Shown here piece after piece: positions 1 to 5,401 of a DNA stretch of 5,401 nt. Positions within the stretch are counted from its first letter, which is position 1. The number at the start of each line of letters is the position of its first letter. The stretch covers positions 1 to 5,401 of the forward strand of contig CAZYBU010000071.1 of NCBI GenBank assembly GCA_964645775.1. The letters are read 5' to 3'. The translations under genes and the position numbers were made by a program. Origin of the DNA: CAZYBU01 sp964645775. GTDB taxonomy: Bacteria; Spirochaetota; UBA4802; UBA5550. The notes beneath the pieces were generated by a model, which was not told where the DNA came from, searched no databases, and saw nothing but the letters and a program-made list of their open reading frames with translations.

Positions 1-5
1 ATCAT
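1..5 (-). CDS. Possible start of the next minus-strand gene (edge fragment)
   Basis: Only an ATG and two further bases fall within the window, so nothing can be said about the product. The call rests solely on the well-placed GGAGG upstream. It lies beyond the terminator, so it would be a separate unit from the receptor cluster or be served by read-through. Confidence 0.35.
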
Positions 6-14
6 GGCGCACGT

Positions 15-19
15 CCTCC
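15..19 (-). promoter_or_regulatory. Possible ribosome binding site of a downstream gene
   Basis: GGAGG on the minus strand, 9 bases before an ATG at positions 5-3. The spacing is good for initiation. I saw no clear promoter between the terminator and this site, so how such a gene would be transcribed is not visible. Confidence 0.45.
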
Positions 20-52
20 GGGGTGGACTGGCCTGTAATTCCTCTAAACGCC

Positions 53-80
53 AAATAAAAAAAAGGCGCCCGAAGGCGCC
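53..80 (-). terminator. Intrinsic terminator after the receptor gene
   Basis: On the minus strand GGCGCC, loop TTCG, GGCGCC, then eight T, an A and three T. The 6-bp all-GC stem closed by a C(UUCG)G tetraloop is unusually stable. It begins 28 bases past the receptor stop codon. There is no T-run on the plus side, so it acts in one direction only and ends the cluster transcript. Confidence 0.92.
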
Positions 81-108
81 CATGGAGGTGTGTATATGTG
101 ATGAGTCT

Positions 109-2238
109 CTATATGCTGAGCTTGGTCCCCACGAAGAAGGTCAGGGGCTTGACCGGTCCGTAGACCAGGGTCGGGTCCCGGTCGGTAAGTCCGGTAATGT
201 CCCTGTCTTCCATGAAGGCGTTGGTAAGGTTCTCCACTCCGCCGAAGATGTTCAAGTGCTTACCGTCGGAGAGCTTAAACCTGTAATCGACGCGAAGGTC
301 GACAACCGGCATGAACTTCGTCGTCCGGTATTTCGACTCGTCATCGTAGGGGACGATCATGGAACCCATGTACTGGACGTTCGCCGTAACGGTCAGATCC
401 TTCCAGAAAAAATCGACACGCGAGAAACCGCTCACGTTGGGCTGGCGCGGAACGTCGGACGTTCCCCAGTCCTGGACGAGTTCATCACCGTCATAGTCAT
501 AGTACCTGTTCAGGAAGATGACCGTGAGTCCGTTGGTCAGCTTAACCCACCGGGCGTACTGAAAGCCCAGCTCCGCGTTGGCCCCGATGGTGTCGGAATA
601 GCCGTTGGTATTTTTTCTTTCCCAGAGTATCCATCCTCCCTGGTCGCCCTGGTTCTCCAGGTACATTGCGTCGAGCATCCGGGTCCAGAAACCTCCGATA
701 CTGAAATCAAGATCAAAGGCTTTCCAGACGAACTCACCGCTGAAATCGGCGGTGACCGTGTGGGAGGATTCCTTTTTCAGATCGGATACGTTCTTGATGA
801 CGTTCGGAAGACCTCCTCCGCCCTCAATGGAGACCCCGATGTGATAGTCCTCGTCAAAGACCTGGGGAGCCTTGAAGCCCATGGAATAGGAGAGCCGGGC
901 ATGAAGTTTGTCATCCAGAAAGTTCCCGATCATGCTTATCCTGGGACTGAAGACAAAGGTATCCAGCTCGGAGTGCCTGTCCATGCGGACCCCGGCCACC
1001 ACCTCATAGAAGTCGAGGTCCAGGTCGTACTGAACGAAGACGCCGTGGTTCTGGTAGAAATGGTCTTGCTTCTGGTTCGTCGCCTGGTTGATATCCTTCA
1101 TGGTCTCTCCCATGAAGTCATACCCGACCGTGATGGTATGGAGCTTCATGAAACGGACGTTACCCTGGGCTCCGGCGCTGAAATAGTGGCTGTCCGTGAA
1201 ACCGTACATCTCGGCATTGTCAGCCACTTCGGCATCGGTTGCTGGATTCGAATGCTCAGGTCCGTAATAGGTTTTCCGGTCAATATTGGAATAGCCGAAG
1301 TAAACCTTGTAGTCGACCCCCAGCGCTTTTTTACTCAATACGTCGTGGGCGAAGGTAAGGGTCGCAAAGTTATTCTTCGAGTCGGCCTGCTCCGTTATCC
1401 CGGAATAGTGAGGCGCCTCATCGAAATCATCCCCTCCCCTCCTGAACTCGCTGATACCGGTGTAGTCCAGGGTAAGCTCCATGCCTGGGACGATGGTATA
1501 GTAGGTGTTCAATCCGTAGGACAGGGTCTCTGCCATCGGTGTCTCGGAAACGCCGTCACCGTTTCTATCATAGGGGTCACGCTCGAACTTTGATCCGAAT
1601 ACGGCTATACCGGCCCTGCCATCGTTGGTTACAGCTGAGGCGTAGCCGTTCACCGTGTAGGCGAAGCTGTTTTTCAGACCGACGAACTCCTGCTTGTAGG
1701 TGACGTTCGCCTCGTTGGTTACCGGTTTCCGTGTGATGACGTTCACGACGCCTCCCACGGCGCCGCTTCCGTACGTGGCCGAACCTCCTCCCTTAACGAT
1801 CTCTATCCTCTGGATAAGTTCCGCCGGGTACTGCTGGAGAAAGTAGACGGAAGCAAGGGAAGAGAGGGTCGGTATACCGTTAAAAAGCATCTGGGTATAG
1901 TTACTCGGAAGACCGTTCAGGCCGACCCCGTTAACCGCGCAGTTCATGCAGCTTGAGTCTGTCACGACTCCGCTCTCTCCCATGAGACTGTCGAAGAGGT
2001 TCATGGCCCCCTTCTTCTCAATGTCCTCCCGGGTTACCAGGTTCGTCTTTACCGGGGCGGTACGCAGGTATTTTTTCGTCCGGGTACCGGTAACAACGAT
2101 CTCGGCCTTCTTCTTCTCCTTCTCCGCAGCCGATTCGTCATCCTTCACTTCAACATCGAAGTCCTGGGCCAGAAGAGTGGCGGCCACAAAAAGGGCCAGG
2201 AACGGGACAATCATCCTGATCCATATCGCTTTATTCAT
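109..2238 (-). CDS. TonB-dependent outer-membrane receptor with CxxC plug
   Basis: Ligand-gated outer-membrane porin that imports a metal, heme, chelate or cobalamin-like substrate using TonB energy. The 709 residues begin with a signal peptide (about 1-24, cut near LLA/Q) and a short Asp/Glu/Lys-rich segment. A TonB-box-like EIVVTGTR follows at 46-53. The plug domain (about 55-170) includes VKGGGSATYGSGAVGGVVNVITR (148-170 region). The barrel (about 175-709) ends with the usual NIFGGVENLTNAF block (663-675) and a final strand. The plug carries SCMNC with Cys97 and Cys100, and the barrel carries GFKAPQVFDEDYH (454-466). From memory, both patterns recur in a group of receptors common in Bacteroidota. 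A DRNGDGVSE loop (224-232) resembles a calcium-binding loop. The last residue is Ile, not the usual Phe or Trp. The gene is last in the cluster, before a terminator. The class is firm; the substrate is unknown, and iron is inferred from feoB. Confidence 0.95.
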   Translation of the reverse strand: MNKAIWIRMIVPFLALFVAATLLAQDFDVEVKDDESAAEKEKKKAEIVVTGTRTKKYLRTAPVKTNLVTREDIEKKGAMNLFDSLMGESGVVTDSSCMNCAVNGVGLNGLPSNYTQMLFNGIPTLSSLASVYFLQQYPAELIQRIEIVKGGGSATYGSGAVGGVVNVITRKPVTNEANVTYKQEFVGLKNSFAYTVNGYASAVTNDGRAGIAVFGSKFERDPYDRNGDGVSETPMAETLSYGLNTYYTIVPGMELTLDYTGISEFRRGGDDFDEAPHYSGITEQADSKNNFATLTFAHDVLSKKALGVDYKVYFGYSNIDRKTYYGPEHSNPATDAEVADNAEMYGFTDSHYFSAGAQGNVRFMKLHTITVGYDFMGETMKDINQATNQKQDHFYQNHGVFVQYDLDLDFYEVVAGVRMDRHSELDTFVFSPRISMIGNFLDDKLHARLSYSMGFKAPQVFDEDYHIGVSIEGGGGLPNVIKNVSDLKKESSHTVTADFSGEFVWKAFDLDFSIGGFWTRMLDAMYLENQGDQGGWILWERKNTNGYSDTIGANAELGFQYARWVKLTNGLTVIFLNRYYDYDGDELVQDWGTSDVPRQPNVSGFSRVDFFWKDLTVTANVQYMGSMIVPYDDESKYRTTKFMPVVDLRVDYRFKLSDGKHLNIFGGVENLTNAFMEDRDITGLTDRDPTLVYGPVKPLTFFVGTKLSI

Positions 2239-2245
2239 GTATATT

Positions 2246-2251
2246 CCTCCT
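2246..2251 (-). promoter_or_regulatory. Ribosome binding site of the receptor gene
   Basis: A perfect AGGAGG on the minus strand, 7 bases before the ATG at 2238, in the 25-base gap after the small gene. It is one of the strongest initiation sites in the cluster, which fits high synthesis of an outer-membrane protein and fixes the start. Confidence 0.8.
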
Positions 2252-2263
2252 GTTTTCAGTGTT

Positions 2264-2587
2264 TCATGCCGTTTCTTTACGTACTGGAGGCACGGGAGGG
2301 GCCCGGGAATACCGGAGGAGGACCAGAAACAGGATAACCAGGTGTTCCCCGTATTCGTCTTGCGGTAGTGGTTCCTCTTCCGCGGTCAGCTCGACCCGGA
2401 ACCGGTACTCATCCACCATGAACATTATATAATTACGGCAGAAGATATCGTATTCCACTCCCGGATGGGGATCGTAGAATTCCCTGGGAAGCGCCAGACT
2501 CATGGTGGAAAGGAGCAGAAGAGTCACAACCTGGAGGGTTCTGCTCCACCCTTTACGTTTTTTACCTGTATAATATTGTTTTATCAT
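2264..2587 (-). CDS. Small exported or membrane protein of unknown function
   Basis: I do not recognise this 107-residue protein. The N-terminus is strongly basic (KKRKGWSR at 9-16), followed by a hydrophobic stretch at about 18-32 (VVTLLLLSTMSLAL) that looks like a signal peptide or anchor. A cleavage site near residues 32-34 is possible. Residues 34-81 are polar and acidic with a single cysteine (Cys50) and no lipobox. A short hydrophobic run LVILFLVLL (83-91) may be too short to cross a membrane, and the tail is APPVPPVRKETA. It lies 24 bases after tonB and 25 bases before the receptor on the same strand, so it is probably co-transcribed. Its codons end mostly in G or C like those of its neighbours, except for an AT-rich start. 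The ribosome binding site is weak (a GCGGA about 8 bases upstream). The topology and position suggest an envelope accessory of the uptake system; this is inference only. Confidence 0.7.
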   Translation of the reverse strand: MIKQYYTGKKRKGWSRTLQVVTLLLLSTMSLALPREFYDPHPGVEYDIFCRNYIMFMVDEYRFRVELTAEEEPLPQDEYGEHLVILFLVLLRYSRAPPVPPVRKETA

Positions 2588-2611
2588 TCTAATATTCCGC
2601 GTAAAAAAAAT

Positions 2612-3178
2612 TCAGTTCAGCCGAAAACTCATCTCCACGGTTATGACCATCTCCCGGGCGTCGATTCCGTCCGGAAATTCTTTGAAGGGAAGGGCCCGCC
2701 GTATACTCTCCACGGCCGCCTTCGTGAGCCGCACGTACCGGGCCTGACGGAGGACCACCACCTTTCGTATGGATCCGTCCGCCTGCAGGTATATCTCCAT
2801 GACAACGGAACCCTCGTGGCCCTTCTTCTGTTCCTCCATGGGATAGATCTTGGATGCCTCGATCTTCGACACAACGTATGAATAATAGGTCTCTTCCAGG
2901 GAGTTCGTCTCTTCCGTGGAGAGGGCCTCCTCTTTCTTCTCCTCTTTCGGGAGCTCGGCGACTTTCCGGATGTTACGGTGCCGGATCTCGTCCGCGGAGA
3001 AGATCTTTGTCCTCTCAGGACCTCCCCTGGCGAGCCCCGATATCAGGATGCCCGCCGCGAGTATCAGGAGAATGATGGCTTCGGTGATCCAGAAGAACCT
3101 TCCCTCGCCGGCAAGCTCCAGCAGGCGTTTAAGCAGGCCATACTCCCGCATTATGTTGTCTTTACTTCCCTTCATCAT
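2612..3178 (-). CDS. tonB: TonB-like energy transducer with short, non-proline-rich linker
   Basis: Links the ExbB/ExbD motor to the outer-membrane receptor. Of 188 residues, about 28 are a charged cytoplasmic N-terminus, about 29-49 form one membrane helix, 50-97 are a charged Lys/Glu-rich linker, and 98-187 resemble the TonB C-terminal domain. That domain shows the YP pair at 112-113, GSVVMEIYLQADGSI (123-137), TKAAVESIRRALPF (152-165) and a final strand VITVEMSFRL. Two things are odd for a TonB. The linker is short and has little proline, whereas classic TonB has a long Pro-Lys/Pro-Glu spacer. The helix also lacks the membrane histidine of E. coli TonB (His20). The start is uncertain: ATG 3178 and ATG 3175 are adjacent, both inside exbD, and a GGAG fits the second slightly better. 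ATG 3151 would avoid the overlap but has no good binding site. The order exbB-exbD-tonB supports the role. Confidence 0.85.
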   Translation of the reverse strand: MMKGSKDNIMREYGLLKRLLELAGEGRFFWITEAIILLILAAGILISGLARGGPERTKIFSADEIRHRNIRKVAELPKEEKKEEALSTEETNSLEETYYSYVVSKIEASKIYPMEEQKKGHEGSVVMEIYLQADGSIRKVVVLRQARYVRLTKAAVESIRRALPFKEFPDGIDAREMVITVEMSFRLN

Positions 3179-3560
3179 GCTCCACTGAAAAACTTGTCGC
3201 CCCCGCCCGTTTCGAAATATCGAGAATCGTCACGAACAGGTCATACCCGATCTCCCGGTCGCCCCGGAAGATAACATCATACTTGCCCAGGTCGTTCATC
3301 CTTGCCGTTAACGCTTCAAGAAGGTTCTCCAGGGCGACCTGGTCCTTGTTCACGTATATCTCGCCCTCTTTGTCCACGGATATAACCAGGTCCACCTTCT
3401 CCAGCTTCTGTTCGAAGAGCGCCTTAGGCAGTTCCATTCGAATATTCGGTTTAATGAAGTTCGAGCTTATCATGAAGAAGATAAGCAGCAGGAAAACGAT
3501 ATCGATAAGGGGCGTTATCTCGATATGGGGCCGTTCTTTTTTTCTTCGAATAAATTCCAT
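3162..3560 (-). CDS. exbD: ExbD/TolR-family biopolymer transport protein
   Basis: Partner of ExbB in the inner-membrane motor that powers TonB. The 132-residue protein (E. coli ExbD is 141) has a short basic cytoplasmic N-terminus, then the family signature ITPLIDIVFLLLIFFM at 15-30. The single membrane helix includes Asp20, the equivalent of the essential protonatable aspartate of ExbD. The rest (about 37-132) is the periplasmic domain, with the usual VDKEGEIYVN strand (62-71) and a late helix near GYDLFVTILDISKRAGA. Translation starts 3 bases after the exbB stop with only a weak AGG about 7 bases upstream, so it probably relies on re-initiation from exbB. Its last 17 bases overlap the tonB-like gene. 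TolR has the same fold; the neighbours favour ExbD. Confidence 0.93.
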   Translation of the reverse strand: MEFIRRKKERPHIEITPLIDIVFLLLIFFMISSNFIKPNIRMELPKALFEQKLEKVDLVISVDKEGEIYVNKDQVALENLLEALTARMNDLGKYDVIFRGDREIGYDLFVTILDISKRAGATSFSVEHDEGK

Positions 3561-3563
3561 GAC

Positions 3564-4304
3564 TTAACCTAACCTGTCCGCGGCCGCCTCTTCCCGGGAG
3601 TCCTCTTCATGCTGAAAAAGCTCTTCTCCTCCCCGCTCGCCTTCCCCGAGAAATACCTCGTTCAGGTAAGTAATGATGTAACTCATCCTGTTGGAGCGAT
3701 AGCTGACGATCTTCTCAAAATAGAGATAGGCCAGGCTTGTGGGTATGGCAACGCTCAGTCCGGCGGCCGTGGTAAGCATGGCCTCCCAGATGCCTCCCGC
3801 CAGGGCGGCCACATCCACCTGACCGCCAAGCTGGGAGATAACGGCAAAGGAGCCGATGATGCCGGTTACCGTGCCCAGTAGGCCCAGCAGGGGCGAGGCG
3901 TGGCTTATGGCCGAAAGGCCCTGGAAGTATTTCTCCATTCTCTCGATCTCCTCTGAACCGACCCTCCGCAGGGTTTCGTCCCGGCCGGCCTTGCCGGCAT
4001 GAATGCTGTCCAGGTAGGCCATGGCTATCCGGGCATAACAGCTATTGTTCCACCTGAAAGCGGAATAGGCCTGTTTCAAAGAATCGAGTCCCTCCTCGGA
4101 GACCAGCACGTCTCCGGATTCGAGACGTTTTCTCATTTCCCGGATGGCATCCCTCAGCCGGTCCCGGAACCGGATATAGTTTATTCCGCTTACGGCGAAG
4201 AAGATACTCCGTTCGATTATGATCCCGAGGGCCACAAGTGCGGCCCCGGCTATGGGCCACATGACCGGCCCGCCTTTTGCGATAAGATTCATGAGTTCTT
4301 CCAT
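3564..4304 (-). CDS. exbB: ExbB/TolQ/MotA-family proton channel subunit
   Basis: Inner-membrane subunit that, with ExbD, uses the proton gradient to energise TonB. The 246-residue protein (E. coli ExbB is 244) has the expected plan: a first membrane helix at about 13-37, a long cytoplasmic loop to about 130, and two helices at about 133-157 and 168-197. The signature ISHASPLLG followed by LLGTVTG lies at 133-148, with the conserved threonine at 145. The third helix carries WEAMLTTAAGLSVAIP, with the conserved Glu174, Thr178/179 and Pro188. The C-terminal tail after about 220 is short and very acidic. The ATG at 4304 is chosen over the in-frame GTG at 4307 because of the AAGGAG 6 bases upstream. 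The ATG overlaps the feoB stop, and exbD follows after 3 bases. TolQ is a possible alternative, but the tonB-like gene and receptor next door favour ExbB. Confidence 0.93.
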   Translation of the reverse strand: MEELMNLIAKGGPVMWPIAGAALVALGIIIERSIFFAVSGINYIRFRDRLRDAIREMRKRLESGDVLVSEEGLDSLKQAYSAFRWNNSCYARIAMAYLDSIHAGKAGRDETLRRVGSEEIERMEKYFQGLSAISHASPLLGLLGTVTGIIGSFAVISQLGGQVDVAALAGGIWEAMLTTAAGLSVAIPTSLAYLYFEKIVSYRSNRMSYIITYLNEVFLGEGERGGEELFQHEEDSREEAAADRLG

Positions 4305-5401
4305 CACAGACTCCTTCGTTGTTCATAAATTTTCCCGGCTTCGCTCATGAGGATACCCATACCAGCCAGTACGATAAGTGGGACCCCTATCCAGATGACC
4401 TGATGCCCCAGAGTGACCTGATAAAAAAGCGTGGCCGTTACCCACGCGAGGAACGTCATGTAGAGGACCGACAGAACGGCAATTAGCGGGCCCGCCACCC
4501 GGACAATAACGCTCAGGGAGGCCACGCAGGGGAAGTAGAGCAACACAAACAGCAGATAGGCGTAGACCTGAAGGGGACCTTCCGTGAAATGCTCCCTGAG
4601 AGCAGGCAGAATTGTCCCTGCCCCCGCCTCCCTCATGGGACTTCTGCCGGGCAGTATGCCTTCAAAGTGAAGGGGGACGGAAAGAAAGGCTTCTTCCACT
4701 TTTTCTGTAATATCGTCACCCTTGAGAACGGCTGCCTCCCCACCCTGGATGTAGAGACTGTTCAGGGAACCGATGATCGCCTCCTTGGCGAATATCCCGG
4801 AGAAGAGACTGACCGCCGCCGGCCAGTTCTCCCGGGAGATACCCATCGGTTCAAAAATGGGAACCGCCATCCTGCCGATCTGAGACAACATTGAGTCACC
4901 TGCGCCTCCCATGTCTGAACCGTCTTCCGCTCCCGGAGTGTTCAGGAAGGTGAGAAGCGCAACCATGATAACAATGACCGTACCGGCCCTGATAATAAAG
5001 ATTTTCGTGCGAAACCATGTTACAAGCAACAGATGCCGCAGCCGGGGAACCCTGTAGGGGGGTATCTCCATGACAAAATCGGAAATTTTGCCCCTGAAAA
5101 GGGTATTCTTCAATACCATCCCGGTGGAGAGGGCAAGGAACGTGCCGGCCAGGTAGAGAGAGAAAACAACCGCCCCCCGCCATGCCGGGAAAAAGGCCGC
5201 GGCAAAGAGGGCGTAGACCGGGAGCTTGGCCCCGCACGACATGAAGGGTATCATGAACACGGTCATGAAACGGTCTCTGGGTGAATCAAGCGTCCGGGTG
5301 GCAAGGACCCCGGGAATAGTACAGCCCAGGCCGAGGATCATGGGCACAAAGGCTTTGCCTGGAAGGCCCAGGAACCGCATGAACCGGTCCATGACAAAGG
5401 C
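4304..5401 (-). CDS. feoB: FeoB ferrous iron permease, C-terminal part (5' end outside window)
   Basis: Inner-membrane permease for Fe2+ uptake, the membrane half of FeoB. The reading frame is open to the window edge, so only the last 365 residues are present; FeoB proteins are usually about 650-770 residues, and the N-terminal G-protein domain should lie beyond position 5401. Recognisable FeoB core blocks, counted from the edge, are GLGCTIPGVLATRTL (24-38), SCGAKLPVY (55-63), EIPPYRVPRL (112-121), FAKEAIIGSL (204-213) and YFPCVASL (289-296). These include the conserved cysteines of the Gate regions. Many hydrophobic helices lie between them, and the protein ends in a short basic cytoplasmic tail (EQRRSL). 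Its TGA overlaps the exbB ATG, so the two are probably translationally coupled. No feoA or feoC is visible here. The family call is firm. Iron as substrate is inferred from the family, since a few relatives may carry other divalent metals. Confidence 0.95.
   Translation of the reverse strand, partial: AFVMDRFMRFLGLPGKAFVPMILGLGCTIPGVLATRTLDSPRDRFMTVFMIPFMSCGAKLPVYALFAAAFFPAWRGAVVFSLYLAGTFLALSTGMVLKNTLFRGKISDFVMEIPPYRVPRLRHLLLVTWFRTKIFIIRAGTVIVIMVALLTFLNTPGAEDGSDMGGAGDSMLSQIGRMAVPIFEPMGISRENWPAAVSLFSGIFAKEAIIGSLNSLYIQGGEAAVLKGDDITEKVEEAFLSVPLHFEGILPGRSPMREAGAGTILPALREHFTEGPLQVYAYLLFVLLYFPCVASLSVIVRVAGPLIAVLSVLYMTFLAWVTATLFYQVTLGHQVIWIGVPLIVLAGMGILMSEAGKIYEQRRSL
4311..4316 (-). promoter_or_regulatory. 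Ribosome binding site of exbB
   Basis: AAGGAG on the minus strand, inside the last codons of feoB and 6 bases before the ATG at 4304. It decides the exbB start: the GTG one codon upstream (4307) would be only 3 bases from this site, so the ATG is preferred. Confidence 0.75.

Noticed and set aside
4..1593. A 529-codon open frame on the plus strand opposite the receptor gene
   Set aside because: It is antisense to a clear receptor gene, its translation has no recognisable domain, and it spans the terminator. Long antisense frames are common opposite GC-rich coding DNA.
2569..2611. AT-rich stretch after tonB considered as an internal promoter or Fur site
   Set aside because: TATTAT (2575-2570, minus) resembles a -10 box, but no -35 box lies at the right distance and transcripts would start inside the small gene. 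The TGATAAA half-site has no matching second half.
2603..2626. Run of eight T after the tonB stop considered as a terminator
   Set aside because: The preceding sequence can form only a weak stem of about 4 bp (AGTT with AACT), too weak for an intrinsic terminator, and the cluster continues on the same strand.
2465..2881. Plus-strand open frame of 138 codons covering the tonB end and the small gene
   Set aside because: It crosses two minus-strand genes, shows no domain, and has no convincing ribosome binding site; treated as a shadow.
4305..4307. GTG at 4307 as the exbB start
   Set aside because: It adds one residue but lies only 3 bases from the AAGGAG; the ATG at 4304 has ideal spacing.
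4042..4326. Minus-strand 94-codon frame overlapping the exbB start, and other short frames inside feoB, exbD and tonB
   Set aside because: They are out-of-frame shadows of well-supported genes with no family features.

Overview
The window reads almost entirely on the minus strand as one tightly packed gene cluster for iron import in a Gram-negative (diderm) bacterium. The evidence for a diderm is an outer-membrane TonB-dependent receptor next to a complete ExbB-ExbD-TonB energising complex. By eye the DNA is moderately GC-rich (mid-50s percent), with strong GGAGG-type ribosome binding sites. I cannot name the phylum: the mix resembles iron loci of spirochaetes, Desulfobacterota-like bacteria or similar groups, and this is impression only.

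Layout in transcription order (right to left): the C-terminal half of feoB, an inner-membrane ferrous iron permease cut by the window edge (5401-4304); exbB (4304-3564), whose ATG overlaps the feoB stop as TGATG; exbD (3560-3162), three bases later; a tonB-like gene (3178-2612) overlapping the end of exbD; a small unrecognised gene for a 107-residue, probably exported protein (2587-2264); and a 709-residue TonB-dependent receptor (2238-109). A clear intrinsic terminator with a UUCG loop (80-53, minus strand) closes the unit. Just past it a GGAGG and an ATG at the left edge suggest that another minus-strand gene begins at position 5.

Inferred working model: the receptor binds a metal, heme or chelate outside the cell. 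TonB, driven through ExbB/ExbD by the proton gradient, opens its plug. The metal then crosses the inner membrane as a divalent ion through FeoB. Placing FeoB in one transcription unit with its own TonB complex and receptor is less usual than a receptor paired with an ABC transporter, and it is the main point of interest. The substrate cannot be read from the sequence. No promoter or Fur operator could be supported; the promoter probably lies upstream of feoB, outside the window. No RNA genes, mobile elements, CRISPR arrays or long repeats were seen. No gene-free stretch exceeds about 110 bases.
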